Source of the DNA: Smittium culicis
Lineage: Eukaryota; Kickxellomycota; Harpellomycetes; Harpellales; Legeriomycetaceae
Length of the DNA stretch: 47,405 bases
Assembly: GCA_001970855.1 (NCBI GenBank)
Contig: LSSN01000960.1
Span: forward strand, 1 to 47,405
Direction of reading: 5' to 3'
Numbering within the stretch: the stretch's first letter is position 1; each line of letters starts with the position of its first letter. Below the pieces are notes generated by a model. That model was not told the origin of the DNA, searched no databases, and worked only from the letters and a program-made list of their open reading frames with translations. A program made the position numbers and the translations under genes. Of the stretch, positions 1 through 11,930 are shown in pieces.

Positions 1-581
1 TCAGTAGCTTCAGTTCCGGAGTTCGTGAAAAATATTTTAGGAAAGCTAGCATGTCTGTCCTCATAAATTCCAGCATTTCCTTCTTTGTAGCTCGACATTG
101 TTTTTTCGATTACATCTTTGGCCAACTCACATACCTCTTTGGTAAAAAACAGATTAGAAACATGATTTAGTTTTTTCGATTGTTCATAGAGAACTTTTGA
201 TACACCTTCATGACCATGCCCTAGAGCTAAAACAGCTATACCAGCAGTCATATCAAGATACTTATTTCCTTTTGTGTCATACACATAACATCCCTTACCA
301 TGGTCAACAAGCATTGGTGGTCGTGTGTATGTGTTCATCATGTACTTTGAGTACTCAGCTACCTGATCGGACACTGTGGTCTCAGCTTGATCTTTAATGG
401 GACCCGATACAGAATCCTGTTTTAATTCTTGAGCTAAGGATAATGACTGTTTATCTGAATCGTGAAAATTGCGAATTGTTAGAACATTGAGGCTGAGCTG
501 AGCTCCAGCCAATCGAACTTTTACAGCAGCTCCATTGTAGGCTATGCGTGAACATCTTTTAGCTAATTGTCCTAAAATCAT
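1..581 (-). CDS. ARG8: Acetylornithine aminotransferase, mitochondrial (5' part, runs off left edge)
   Basis: This is the first 193 codons of a class III PLP-dependent aminotransferase. The reverse strand is open from ATG at 579-581 to the window edge with no intron. Residues 1-40 are rich in Lys/Arg and lack acidic residues, as expected of a mitochondrial presequence. Next come YTRPPMLVDHGKG, YLDMTAGIAVLALGH, LNHVSNLFF and, at the edge, FFTNSGTEATE, the PLP-phosphate-binding region. The order and wording fit the acetylornithine branch, which makes N-acetylornithine from N-acetylglutamate semialdehyde in arginine synthesis in the matrix. An upstream in-frame TAA with no ATG between fixes the start. 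The family usually reads SGTEANE; here Asn is Thr. Ornithine or GABA aminotransferase is a less likely alternative. The catalytic lysine lies outside the window. Confidence 0.9.
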   Translation of the reverse strand, partial: MILGQLAKRCSRIAYNGAAVKVRLAGAQLSLNVLTIRNFHDSDKQSLSLAQELKQDSVSGPIKDQAETTVSDQVAEYSKYMMNTYTRPPMLVDHGKGCYVYDTKGNKYLDMTAGIAVLALGHGHEGVSKVLYEQSKKLNHVSNLFFTKEVCELAKDVIEKTMSSYKEGNAGIYEDRHASFPKIFFTNSGTEAT

Positions 582-1081
582 TCTTCTTATACCTTCTACT
601 GGTAAAAACTGATAATAAATACGTTGATTTTTAGTTCTTTATGAAAATTGTTAGCTGCTTAGATTAAATGTAATTAATTAAATTTTTCGTAGCAAAAATT
701 ATTGAATAATTGTGTTAATACTATACATTTGTTTAAAATAAATAATATGGTACCTGCAATTGACTTATATATAAAATTTACTCGACTAGATTAAGGAGAA
801 AAAGCTATTTTTGGGTAACATTACTCTGATTAAAGAAATATTATAAAAACTTTGGTTCTCAGGTTGAAAATTGATTGAATTTCTTAACTGATACGTTTTT
901 GTGATCTATAATTAGTCACATAAATTTTTTAAATTCGATCTATTGTTCTTATCTAGATTTCCCTTTTTTTACGGAATTGCTATTAGTATTCAATAAAAAA
1001 TAAAACTCCCCTCTCTCTTCTCTTTCGCAGACTCGGAAATAAATAAACCAATAATATTTCGATATTTATTATATAAAATAT
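582..1081. other. Intergenic AT-rich region upstream of ARG8
   Basis: This is the presumed promoter and 5' UTR side of the aminotransferase gene. It is AT-rich, and no gene, RNA or defined regulatory motif could be supported in it. Confidence 0.6.
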
Positions 1082-1207
1082 ATGGGGGAATTTAAACGAA
1101 GAAAGCACCTTGCTGCAGTTTATTTTTATTGGCTTGGTTATTCATTATTAGCTAATATTATTGGTGCATTTGAAAAGGAATTTCAATTTTTCTATTTACT
1201 CAACTAA
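1082..1207 (+). pseudogene. Short coding relic, possible transposase N-terminal fragment
   Basis: A 41-codon frame opens with MGEFKRRKHLAAVYFYWLG and continues with LLANIIGAFEKEF before a TAA. A related stretch lies near the other end of the window (45849-46400), where the frame reads YWLEQLKTANIVDEIEKEF. The DNA also aligns between the two, sharing TTATTGGCTTG and TTGAAAAGGAATTTC. So this is a fragment of a repeated, formerly coding element. The wording faintly recalls Merlin/ISXO2-like transposases, which is inference. The tract 1208-1440 after it shows nothing recognisable. Confidence 0.35.
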
Positions 1208-2077
1208 CTTTGTAATCTTTATTTACTAAATAAAAGAGCCAATCAACTCATTGGCTATGATTTTTTATTATTAATTCATACACTGTAACACTTCTCAGTA
1301 TAAAAAGACTCCTTCATAAAGAATACCCCATATTATAAAGTATGATATAAAAATAAATAAAGACTATCTATAGTAGTATTACCACGATGGAAACTAACAG
1401 TATTAGCTCCAACCCCCATAATAACACCAGCTGAGCATAAGCTGCTTCAACTAAACTAAAGCCTCCAAAAGGAGTCGCTACAGGCTATAAAAAAGTTTTT
1501 TATAAAAACGGAAATGCATACATTCCAACAAATATAATCGAGGTGGTCTCGGATATTAAACCAAAAACAGGAAAATTTATTTGTATGGGCGATACTCCCA
1601 TTCAAACTTTGAAATAAACTCAATGGATTTGAAGTAGATATAGGCATTATGATTGGGGGAATACCAAGTAGATTGAAGATATTCAATCGATCTTTGAATT
1701 AAGCTAAAAAAGGAATTTTTTGTTTTTGAAATTCAAAGATGAAGCAAGCATTAGGATAGTGAACTCTAAATAAATAAAATATGGTGAAAAAATTTTAGAA
1801 TTTTTTGAAAAAGTAATCTATAATGTCGAATATAAATCCATTTCGTTGCCTTCATATAATGGGCTTATTGTGGGAGGTTGCCCAAAAAATCTATGAAGTT
1901 ACGATTATCGTTAGAAAATTTATTGATATATCAGTCTTAAAACACACAAAATATGACTCTTACCCTTCAATGAGCATAAAAATCGAATTAAAAACATAAA
2001 AAGAAAAAGAAATCCTCAATATAATAAACTTTAACGACGTAAAGATTCTATTAACGTGGAATGAACGGCAAAAAATA

Positions 2078-2119
2078 TGTACTTATTGTAAAGAAAGTAC
2101 ACATTTTAAGTACGACTGC
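2078..2119 (+). other. CCHC zinc knuckle inside the decayed LINE
   Basis: The frame reads CTYCKESTHFKYDC, an exact C-x2-C-x4-H-x4-C nucleic-acid-binding knuckle as found in LINE ORF1 or gag-like proteins. It is one of the few motifs of this element still complete. Confidence 0.75.
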
Positions 2120-5018
2120 TCAGAAATAAAAATACTAAATTAAAAAAAAAATTTAAGATCTAAAAAAAGAGTTTTTTATTGGAAATATAAATAATGATAA
2201 AAAAATCATGAAAAAATTACAAATGATAAAAGCGAAATAGAATCGAAAATTGGATTTGAAAACCATCAATGAAATCTCGCTGGTCATAAATTCGAGTCGA
2301 ATGCTACATCTTTTATCGTATCACACGACTCTACAGATAAATTTATAGGAAATAAAAACATAGCTAATAACATAAAAAACGGTCTCAAAATTTTCAGCTT
2401 TCAGAAAAATACGAGAAATTTGCCTGAAACACTGAATAGCGATCTTAACATTGAAAGAGGGTCTAAGATTAGTATCGATACTAGTAGCCTAAAACATAGC
2501 AACGCAATAAAGTCATTAAACAAAAAATAAACCCTGGAAAGGGCTAAAAGTATTGAAGAGAAGATAAAAAAAGAAGAAAAAATAATCATGGCCAATACTT
2601 TGTTAGAATCAAGAAGGTACTAATCTCAACTTTATCAAACACTTTTGATGAAAAAGAGTTCTTAGAGGCATTATTAAACCTGAGGAACAAAGATAAACTA
2701 AATCTAGAAAAAACGAAAAATCGTGATAATCTATACGTAATTAATTATATCTTACCTGAGCTCGCCTTGAAGAAGCCCAATGATATGGAAGAATAATAAA
2801 CATTATTCTTACTCTAATAAGAAATAAAATTAAAAAAATCAATAAACCAAAAACACGTAAAAGAAATTATAAATGAATAAAAAAACATAACCTCAAAAAC
2901 TAACTTTGATGTAAAAGCTTTATCAGACAATAAAAAGAAAAACATAATGTTTCCATAAATAAAAAAAACTATAAAGTCGTAAATCTTTTGCCGTCAAAAA
3001 ATAAATATCAAAAAAGATGAACTGTTTTAGTCACAGTAATACGAAAACAAAATATTTTGGAATAAATACAGATAAACTATAATTTACAACAAAAACTACA
3101 ATATTACGAAGAGTGAATTATTTTTTTCAAGGCATAATAAATGTCACAAACTTAATAACAACTAATAAAAACGCCCTTAAATAATTTAATCTTTATTTAG
3201 TCATTACGCTAAAGAATGAAAGATTCTACTGGTGCTTTACGAAAAATTAATACACACTACTAATGATAATGATATATCAATATTTTTTCGATCTAAATAT
3301 GGTCTAAAACGAATATATATGGATTTCCGCATTAAAAATTTTTTTTTTAAATATTATAATGTAGGTACAATAGCATTCCACTTTAGTCTAAAAATTTTTT
3401 AATATAAAACCTTCGAATGATCATATAATTACATGGGGAAACTATTTTGGTATTTATGAATCCATAATAGAATATATCCTATCAAAAAATTAAATCATTA
3501 AAGACACAATATAAAAGAAATAGGACCAACAGAATTATCTGACCATAAGAATCAAGAATTATTGCATGTATATGGCCAAATTATAAAAAAAGTGACTTAA
3601 ATAAATCGAATCTTAATGTTAAGCTTCTATATAACGAATCAATAACAAGCAGACTTAAAGATATTATAATTAATTAAGTTTTTTCTCTCGATGACGGACT
3701 CAAATAAAAAATAAGTGCAAATATACATTTATAAATGCAGAGAGGAAAAATAATGGAAAAACTATAATTTAAAACTTGGATAAACCAACGAAATCACCAG
3801 AAAATTAATTTTATCTGAGCGTATTAACAATTCGCAAAAAGAAAGTTTATTAACAGGATTAAAAGTCAATGAAAAAGAAATAATAAATAAAAAAAAAATT
3901 ATTGAATGGAATCAATATTAGTTCAAGATCTAATTGGAACGAAAAGAAAGAATGTTTTAAAAAAATTTTCTTTTGGCTCCTTAAGCCCAGAGAGAAAAAG
4001 AAAAGGGTAAATGTATTAAACAACAATAAAAATAAAATAATAACTAAAAAAGGCGAAATAGGGAAGGTCGTACATATTTTCTACAAATCAAACTTCGAAA
4101 AATGGATCACTGAAAATAATAGTCAAAGTGAACTTATTTCTAACATAAGCATTTAATTAAATAATATCGAAAAAAAAAAAGTTTGAAAAAGATTTTGAAT
4201 TTAGTGAATTATTAACGAATTTAAAGAATCACATATCAACAAACCACCAAGTCCAGATCGACTATTTTTTAAAATTTATAAAAAAATTAAAGATTCAAAC
4301 AGCTAGTCATCTTTAAAAAAGATTTTGAGTAGATAAAAAAAATGAAAAATTGTTAATGGCGGTACATAAATTGCCCTTATTCCTAAAAAAAAGGCGATCT
4401 AAGGGATCAAAAAAGCTGTACACTTATTTCACTATCCAATTGTATTGATAAAATATGCATAAATATTTTAATAAATACGATACAAAAATCAATTGATAGA
4501 TTAATAGAATGATGCCAATCAGAATTCTCCAAAGGTAAAAATGTTTTCGATAACATTTATGCAGCAAAATTCTTGATAAAAAATAGAAAAAACATGGCCT
4601 CAGCTAACCAATGGGTACATAATAATACTCGATAAAGAGAAAGCATACGATAGTGTTGACTGATCGTACATTTTTTAGTGTCTAAAATGTTTTTTTTATT
4701 CACACAATCATTTATAAATAGATCAAAAAAAATTTATCTAGAATCTCTAACGAATTGAATATTATCGAATCGCTAGCTGAACCTATCAGTATTGAGCATT
4801 TTCCGATACATGGAGACCCCCCACTCACCACTACTGTATAATCTAATAATCGAACATCTACTTATTATTATAAAAAATAAAATAAACGTAATTTTAGTAG
4901 AAAAAGAAAATTCTTAGTACTTTCCATACATAGAAGATTTATTGATTGAAATTAGTAATAAAAATGATAAAAAAGTAGTTAATGAAAATCGTGATCTTAA
5001 TTAGAAGGCACCAATCGC

Positions 5019-5085
5019 AAAAATAAGATTAGAAAAATCCCTCCACATAAAAATAAGATTAGAAAAATCCCTCCACATAAAAATA
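5019..5085. repeat. 30-bp tandem duplication (2 copies plus 7 bp)
   Basis: A 30-bp unit beginning AAAAATAAGATTAG and ending CCTCCACAT occurs at 5019-5048 and identically at 5049-5078, followed by the first seven bases of a third copy. Identity of the two units inside a heavily decayed LINE shows that the duplication is recent. Confidence 0.9.
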
Positions 5086-6650
5086 GGCTCGTTAAACTTT
5101 TTTTTGGCTAGATAAAAAAGCTGAGAAATCGAAAAAATCTTTTAAATATCTCGGGATCATATTTAAACGCAATGGCTTGTCAACAAAAGACAACCAAGCT
5201 AGGCTGATAGAAATAAAACTACCAAAATTAATAAATTATACTAATTGAAAGCTACCAATAAAAGGTAAACTTCTAAAAACAAATACTCGTATGCTATCTA
5301 GAAAATGTTAGTCCGCAAATGCAATACCATTAAAAGACAGCTTTATAAAAACAGTTAAAAAAATGGTAAATAATTTCATACGTAGCAATAAGAAAACGCA
5401 AGGTAAAATTGATACGCTATAAATAAATAGAAAAAAATGAAGGTTTGGGCCTACTAAATAACAGTGCTTATTCTAAAGCACTTTATATGAAATGGAATAA
5501 CGACTTTATATCGAATAAAATAACAATATGGATAAATTTAGCAGCATAAAATATTCAACATTTAGCAAATAGAAATATCTTATTTGAGAACATGTTGGAT
5601 ATACTGGCATATAATAGTCCTTAGAGAACATTCAAGAGGCTTCCGCAAATATCGAGAACTGTAGTAAAAACAGAAATTTTTTTATATAAATTGAACACAG
5701 AATCAATTAACGAATGGTCAATCTATTCCATAAAAACGCTCGAAATAAAGAAAATAAAAAATCGATTGGTACTAACTTAAATAAAAAATATTTAGTATAG
5801 CTACTAGATAAAAATATGAAGGCATGTGGTAAGTTCTTTGATGTATGCGTATTAAATGGGAGTACCGCCTATTTTACATATTTAAAATATCAATTAATAG
5901 CAAAAACATTAACTTAACTATAAGCCTAAGCACAAAAGAAAAATGGTTCAATAAATACTGCAGGAACTAAAATGAAATGTACAAAGATATATTCTCGAAA
6001 AATAATATGTTAATAAATGGCTCCAAAAACTAGGTAACGAGACACATAATAGATGGAAAAAGTAGAAAATAACCAATGGTTATACCCAAACCTGATCAAA
6101 TTGGATGAAAATACATGAAATCGACCTGAAACCAAAAATAACCAAGCGTCTATTTTTATTATTCCTAAACGCCCTATTACTTGGAAAAAATTAAGAAATT
6201 GGAACAAAGGAGTCTTTAGCCAATCACAAGAATTTAAATATGTAAAGAACGCAGAGTCAATTCCAATTATTTAATTTTGCTGCAGGCGAGTAAAAAATTT
6301 GTGGAAAAACATATTTAAATGTTATTTCACTTAATACTATGGGACAAAAGAATACCCAATATATTTACAACAGAAGTTATCTATGATTTCTTAGAACCAA
6401 TGGAAAAGAAATTTCCAGAGGTGGATATTCAGTATAAACTAGCATTATTGAATATTTACAAAGTGATGTCGACACTGCCCTATCAGAAAACATTATATCT
6501 GGAGAAGGCTTATTCAATCGACAGAAATAAAATCTAAAAGAAAAAATTACTATAGAATTCAAATACACTAAAAAAAGAGAATCTTGGTTAGCTATAAGAA
6601 CCAATCGTTTCTCAATAGAACCCGGATGAAAGTTGATTTTGAGATATTGC

Positions 6651-7414
6651 TAATATCTCTAATCATCTCATTTCTCATTTCTCATTCCTTTTTTTACTAC
6701 TCGTAACTTTGATTTTAATTTTATTTAAAATTACTGTTATTATATACTTTGAATATTCTATTATTAATAAAAAAAAGACAGAATTAACAGGTATAACATT
6801 TTAATATATATATAAAATCTACTAAATCTGTAATAAAATAATATCTATTCTAAAATTTTTGAATACAAACTCAATTCACAAAATAATCTTTAAATTCCGC
6901 TAAAGTGGGTTTTTTATTTTTCTATTTTTTTGAATAAACTAAAATAAAAATTGTAATCGATTTTCCTAAATAATACTGTTCAAAGTTTACCTATTTTGAC
7001 ACATAAAAACATATAATTTTAAGTCTATTAATTTATTTAAAACTATAAATATAAATTAGCTCAATAAAAAACAATATAAAATATACTAAGTTTTTCAAAT
7101 GTTTCATTCGGTAAAGAAAAATAAGCTATACTAATTAAAAAAGTAAGATTTCTTCAGTTTAAACTCCCTTGTGATCCTTGGTTTTTTTCTTTCTGGATGT
7201 ACGAGATTATAAAATATCATTAGATTCCTCTTCTATGCTTTTTTTAAGGATACTTTCTTATTTTATTTCTAGTTTTTCCACGAGAACTACACTATTTATA
7301 CTTATTTTTTCCTGAAGATTCAAATTATGACATATACCGCATAGTTGGTGATAGTTAAATATTTTTAGTTTTATTTGGCCTTCGTTTGGTATTGTACACT
7401 TAATTTAAGCTGGA
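6651..7414. other. AT-rich spacer between LINE relic and Tc1/mariner element
   Basis: Very AT-rich sequence with homopolymer runs. I see no gene, RNA or recognisable repeat in it. Confidence 0.6.
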
Positions 7415-7416
7415 TA

Positions 7417-7710
7417 CAGAGTTTTTCATTCTATTTTGCAAAATGGTCTGACTATTTTGCAAAATTTCAAAACAATTTTGCAATAAAAATTTTTTCGCGT
7501 CTCGATTTTCGAAATTACATAAGCAATTTCAAAACTATTTTACATTGCGTAATTTCAATTTTGCAAAGCTCTCATTCTACATTGCAAATCTGCTTATTTG
7601 AGCGTGAAAAAAAAAATGGGGATACTAAAAATCTCTACATTAAAAAAAGCTTTACAATTTCATAAAAATTTGTAAATAAAAAAAATTCTTACAAGTCACC
7701 TATCTTTTTT
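7417..7710. repeat. Left terminal inverted repeat of the Tc1/mariner element
   Basis: This arm matches the reverse complement of 9663-9937. It holds an extra 21 bp after ATTCTATTTTGCAAAA, a tandem copy starting TGGTCTGAC that ends in the same ATTTTGCAAAA. The core TTTTGCAA recurs four times here and three times in the other arm, so it is a candidate transposase-binding repeat. Confidence 0.9.
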
Positions 7711-8221
7711 AATCTCTCTTTTAATTTCTACAAGTCTTTCTCAATAAAACTATCGAACTTTTATTAGTTATAACCTTTTATTTTGACCTATTTATACTAT
7801 TAAACTATTTAAACATAGCGCTTCATTAAATTTCGTTAATATAAAAATACATGAACTAAAGCTAAATAATGACGATTAATACGAGACCATAATTCGAACC
7901 CGAAATGTACGAATTAATAAATGTAAACGTATACCCTGTAAGAATTATTCAATTTTAATTTAATTTGTATACAATATATCAATTTAGATTGAAGACTTTA
8001 ATCTTTTAATTATAAAATTATTACTATAAAATTTCATTTATAAGATATTATTAATTTATTATAAGTTGTAAATATTATCGCAAAGTATCATTTGATTTTT
8101 ACTATTTAATTTTAATACAATTTTAAAATAAATTAACTATTTAAACATGACTGATATAAAATAAAGCAATGTATTACGTATTATATATATTAAAAAAAAA
8201 TATTAAAATAAAAAATTTGTA

Positions 8222-9232
8222 TTATTGTTTGATTATTTCTCTTCTTCCAGATGAGACTAAGTATTTGTTCATGTTTTTATAATATCCATTACAATCCTCT
8301 CTTGTTACACTTTTAAACCCTTCATTTATTTTATCAAAAAGATCAGATTCATTTTCAGGCTTAGAATATCTGACATAGTTTTTTACCTTTGAAAACAAAT
8401 TTTCTATAGGATTTAGAAAAGGGGAATACGGGGGTAAATATAAAAATTTAAAGTTGGTAGTTTCAATAAATTCCTTTATTGTTTCTGTTTTATTGAATGC
8501 AGCATTATCCATAACTAAAATCCCTCGTGTTATACCTTTTAATTCGAGGTAATTTAAAAGATCCTTTATATAATCACAGAATGAATCTGACTTGTAGGCT
8601 ACAATTCTCGGCTTAAAAAATTTAAATCCATTTTTATTTGCTGTGAAACAAGTCGATATATTTCTTGATCTTATCTTGTGTGCTACGCAAACCGGAGAAG
8701 TTCCTTTTTTTGATCTCCCATATAAAGGTCTTAAAGAAACAGAAAATCCTACCTCATCGACGAAAAAAAATTCTTCTTCGTCAAAGGTAGCTGTATAGTC
8801 GGTGTATATTTTCGAATATTCCTCCCTGGAATTTAAATTTTCTTCATCATTTCTTCTAATTGATAAAATTCCTATTCTCTTTAAATTATAGAAAAATCTA
8901 CTACAGCATCTATTTATTCTAGAAATTGATAATTCAATATCGAATTCTTTTTTAACCATTTCTTTAATATCAGTCAATCTCAAGGTACAGTCTTCATCTA
9001 ATAAGCGTATTATATAGCTTTCAATTCCAACATTAACTTTTAAATTAATTGCTCCGCCTTTAGGCTTTGGTGCAATTCTCGATTCTGACTGGTATGCTTT
9101 AATTATTTTATACACTGTATTTAATTTAATGTTCAGATCTTCTGGTATCTCCTTTGCAGGTTTTGATTTAATATAACAACGAATTGCTCTTTCCCTATCT
9201 TCGGTACTTGTCGTTTTATATTTCATTTTCAA
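8222..9232 (-). CDS. DD34E transposase (Tc1/mariner-IS630 superfamily)
   Basis: This 336-aa open frame encodes a DDE transposase that would cut and paste the surrounding element. Residues 1-60 form a helix-turn-helix-like DNA-binding region (EIPEDLNIKLNTVYKIIKAY), and a second winged-helix-like part follows at about 70-125. The catalytic triad is visible: D159 in FFVDEVGF, D242 in LVMDNAAF, and E277 in PPYSPFLNPIENLF. There are 34 residues between the last two, hence DD34E. The length is normal for the family. The first ATG is followed two codons later by another, so the start is uncertain by two residues. The gene lies about 500 bp from the left arm and 430 bp from the right arm. No stop or frameshift breaks it, so it may still be active. 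Confidence 0.92.
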   Translation of the reverse strand: MKMKYKTTSTEDRERAIRCYIKSKPAKEIPEDLNIKLNTVYKIIKAYQSESRIAPKPKGGAINLKVNVGIESYIIRLLDEDCTLRLTDIKEMVKKEFDIELSISRINRCCSRFFYNLKRIGILSIRRNDEENLNSREEYSKIYTDYTATFDEEEFFFVDEVGFSVSLRPLYGRSKKGTSPVCVAHKIRSRNISTCFTANKNGFKFFKPRIVAYKSDSFCDYIKDLLNYLELKGITRGILVMDNAAFNKTETIKEFIETTNFKFLYLPPYSPFLNPIENLFSKVKNYVRYSKPENESDLFDKINEGFKSVTREDCNGYYKNMNKYLVSSGRREIIKQ

Positions 9233-9662
9233 AAAAATTTTTTTTCAATATTTGAATTAAATATTTTTTGGATAATTTATTCAGGATGAAAAAAAACGAT
9301 TATATATATTACATGCATATATATCATTTGAAAAATAAAAAATTTCCTTGAAATTTAAGATAAAAAAAAAATCTTATGTATAATTATTTTTCTTCGAAGA
9401 TTTTTCTTAATCTATTTTTGAAACAATAAATAATAATGGATTTTTGGTTGTAAAATACTAAATTAAGACTAAGCGAAGATATTTTATTGATATCACGTAT
9501 AAAATTAACATAAATATTTATTAAAAAAATTTAGATATTAAAGTATAAAATTATATAAAAAAAGTATATAGAACGCGAGTATGTTTATAATGAATAAAAA
9601 AGTAAAAGGTTAGGTATACTAATTTCAAATAAATAAAACGCGAAAGTTTATTTATTTTTTAT

Positions 9663-9937
9663 AAAAAAGATAGATGACTTGTAAGAATTTTTTTTATTTA
9701 CAAATTTTTATGAAATTGTAAAGCTTTTTTTAATGTAGAGATTTTTAGTATCCCCAATTTTTTTTTTTCACAATCAAATAAGCAGATTTGCAATGTAGAA
9801 TGAGAGCTTTGCAAAATTGAAATTACGCAATGTAAAATCGTTTTGAAATTGCTTACGTAATTTCGAATATCGAGACGCGAAAAAATTTTTATTGCAAAAT
9901 TGTTTTGAAATTTTGCAAAATAGAATGTAAAACCCTG
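9663..9937. repeat. Right terminal inverted repeat of the Tc1/mariner element
   Basis: Inverted partner of 7417-7710, ending ATAGAATGTAAAACCCTG before the flanking TA. It lacks the 21-bp extra unit of the left arm, so it probably represents the original arm structure. Confidence 0.9.
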
Positions 9938-9939
9938 TA

Positions 9940-10878
9940 AATTGATATTGAAACATTAAAACCAGATATTTGATAATGCTCAACTTTTTTTATATAACCT
10001 GACATTTTAATAAAAGTTTTTATTAATCATCTAAGACTTGTTTTAGTAAGATGTCAATTGATTCTTCGAAATCAAATAATGAAAATTTCGGAGGATCTGG
10101 TTTTTTAAGAGCCCAAAATATTTCTATTTATAGCATACTTTTAAATGTACCTTTTCTATTATGATTATTTAAGTCATGAAAGCATGAAAACCCCATTTTT
10201 TCTCAAAAGATGTTTTTAAATTATGGAATAGGTCTATTACTGTTATGAATGGAGGAGGTTGGGACTAGATAGTGTTATTGCTTTTCTTATAAATAAAAAA
10301 GTTAATTAAAAAGTTATATTAGAAGAAAGAAATAATACAATTGTTCTATAAACTAAAAACTAGTGTATTATTTATAATTTCTTTAATAATGAAGACTTAT
10401 TCTTGATTATTAAAATTACTATTAAGCAATGCTAAAAGAGAAATGATAAGAATTAAAAAAAAGCTTCAAAATGTTTACTAATCGAATTAGTAAGAAATTT
10501 CTTAGGTGAACACTTTTGCGTTCATAGCAATCAATTTAATTTTTTATCAGATTTTGATACTGTTATTCTATCTTTTTCATTGCCACAACTGAAATTTTGT
10601 AGGTACTATCCCTATATAAAAATATTTGAAGATAGTATGGATCCCATTGTGAATCTGAAGCTATTCTCGTCTTGATTTTGGTATATTGGCTTTTTACTGT
10701 CAAATTTATATTTTCAAATACCTACAGAAGATATCCTGTCAATGCTCTTAATTTTTTTTTTTTTTAGTTACAATATGCGCCTTTAGCTTTGATGGTTATT
10801 TCGCCCCTAAAGTGTAAAATTTTATTAACCAATTTACTAATGCAAAATTCCTTGTAAGAGAACCATGTATCAGATATA
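9940..10878. other. AT-rich spacer without recognised genes
   Basis: No supported gene, RNA or repeat between the transposon and the first LTR-like repeat. A short non-coding patch around 10200-10270 is somewhat less AT-rich. Confidence 0.55.
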
Positions 10879-11324
10879 TGTCGCGGTGGAAACCGACGAC
10901 GAGGCAGAAGGTAGCTAACTTCCGCCAATTATAATACATAATTATTTAATGTGTTTTACTTTTGGGGTTCTGGGCCAATACCTTTAATTCTCATTATAAG
11001 CTTACGTCTATAAGTTTAATTTCTCTTCTCTTATCTTATCTATATTACTTATAATTTAATTGCTATTTTTACACGGATACTCCGAGAAACATCCGAAATC
11101 CCATCGGTAAAAGGAGTATTGGTATTAAAATAAAAAGGATCAAGGATTTTTGGGATATAAAGATAGCCCAATTTTCCTTTAAGTTTGGTTATCGAAAGAA
11201 TAAATAAATAAAAAAAATACATATAAAGAATACTCTCATAATTAAATTAACTTATTAATTTAGTAATTATACAAAAAACCCTAGAAAAAAAAGCTAGGTA
11301 CGTGGTCACAAAATAACCACGACA
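10879..11324 (+). repeat. Solo LTR-like repeat, copy A
   Basis: A 446-bp unit starts TGTCGCGGTGG and ends ACCACGACA. It therefore has TG...CA ends inside a 5-bp perfect inverted repeat (TGTCG/CGACA), the hallmark of an LTR. It shares a series of colinear blocks with 12534-13090, including GGGATATAAAG (11152-11162), a plausible TATA box, followed by CCCAATTTT, and AGGTACGTG near the 3' end. TATA flanks both sides and may be a 4-bp target duplication, but it is low-complexity. No primer-binding site or internal coding region adjoins it, so it is most likely a solo LTR. Confidence 0.65.
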
Positions 11325-11930
11325 TATATATCTATTAAAACCTTTATAAACTTTTTTTATATATTTAAACTCTATTAATTTTATTTCGAATTTTAAATCG
11401 CTTATATAATTTATTAATTTTTACTATGACTTGGTTATATACCTATTTTTGTCTAATGTAATTTTGCTTTTTTTCACGTTTTAGCATACGTTCTTATTAA
11501 TATTCCATAAAAAAAATTTTTATCTCATAATTTTTTTTTAGCATTCATAGTACAAACTCTATGTTTTAATATAACATGTGACTGGGTCATAAAATCAAAG
11601 AATCATTTATAATCATTGATCGACAATGTGAAAAACTCATAACTCTATTTTAATATAAACAAAGCATGATTATAAGGATTTTCTGGCGCTTGAAACAAAA
11701 AAAAATCAAGTGTCGGTAAATTGAGTTTATTGGTTTTATAGTTACTATCAAATAGTATAAATTTTTGGTTTTCTCAAATAAGTCGAATAGAATTTTCCGT
11801 CGCAAACAGTAAAAGGTGTTTATATTATTTTTATCAGTTTTATCATTTGTAAAAAAAGTTCTTTGTAGGAGTTTCGTTGGTATTCTTTGAAATAAAAATA
11901 ATTAATAATCCCAGATTTGCTTATATAAAT
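11325..11930. other. AT-rich spacer
   Basis: No gene, primer-binding site or reading frame seen between LTR copy A and the heptamer array. Confidence 0.5.

Larger units (their letters stand above)
1440..6650 (+). mobile_element. Decayed LINE (non-LTR retrotransposon), CCHC + endonuclease + RT
   Basis: Plus-strand frames, broken by many stops and frameshifts, give LINE domains in the expected order. A CCHC zinc knuckle sits at 2078-2119. The endonuclease C-terminal signature GPTELSDHKNQ is at 3523-3555. The RT entry NKPPSPDRLFFKIYKK is near 4240. An ALIPKK...GDLRD stretch leads to SLSNCIDKICINILI and QSEFSKGKNVFDNIYAAKF (about 4380-4590). Motif A reads LDKEKAYDSVD (about 4630-4670). The catalytic box reads YIEDLLI at about 4925-4950 instead of an A-D-D type box, so it is dead. 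The order SDH-motif endonuclease then RT is characteristic of the APE-type LINE class. No intact ORF, poly-A tail or target duplication was found. Both edges are estimates. Confidence 0.75.
7417..9937 (-). mobile_element. Complete Tc1/mariner-type DNA transposon with long TIRs
   Basis: The element is 2521 bp, bounded by inverted repeats of 294 bp (7417-7710) and 275 bp (9663-9937). It is flanked by TA on each side (7415-7416 and 9938-9939), the target duplication of the Tc1/mariner/IS630 superfamily. The tips read CAGAGTTTTTCATTC and, on the other strand, CAGGGTTTTACATTC. It carries one open transposase gene (8222-9232, minus). The two arms are nearly identical apart from a 21-bp insertion in the left arm and a few substitutions, so the insertion is relatively young. 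Both ends and the ORF look complete. Confidence 0.92.

Noticed and set aside
1440..6650. A non-standard genetic code in which TAA/TAG/TGA are read as amino acids
   Set aside because: Intact genes (ERG25, SAM synthetase, Rcf2-like) use CAA/CAG for Gln and TGG for Trp and end in ordinary stops. The stops are confined to dead elements.
7880..7960. tRNA-like T-arm (TTCGAAC string near 7891)
   Set aside because: No 5-bp T stem, acceptor stem or anticodon arm can be formed around it. A similar string near 13528 fails in the same way.
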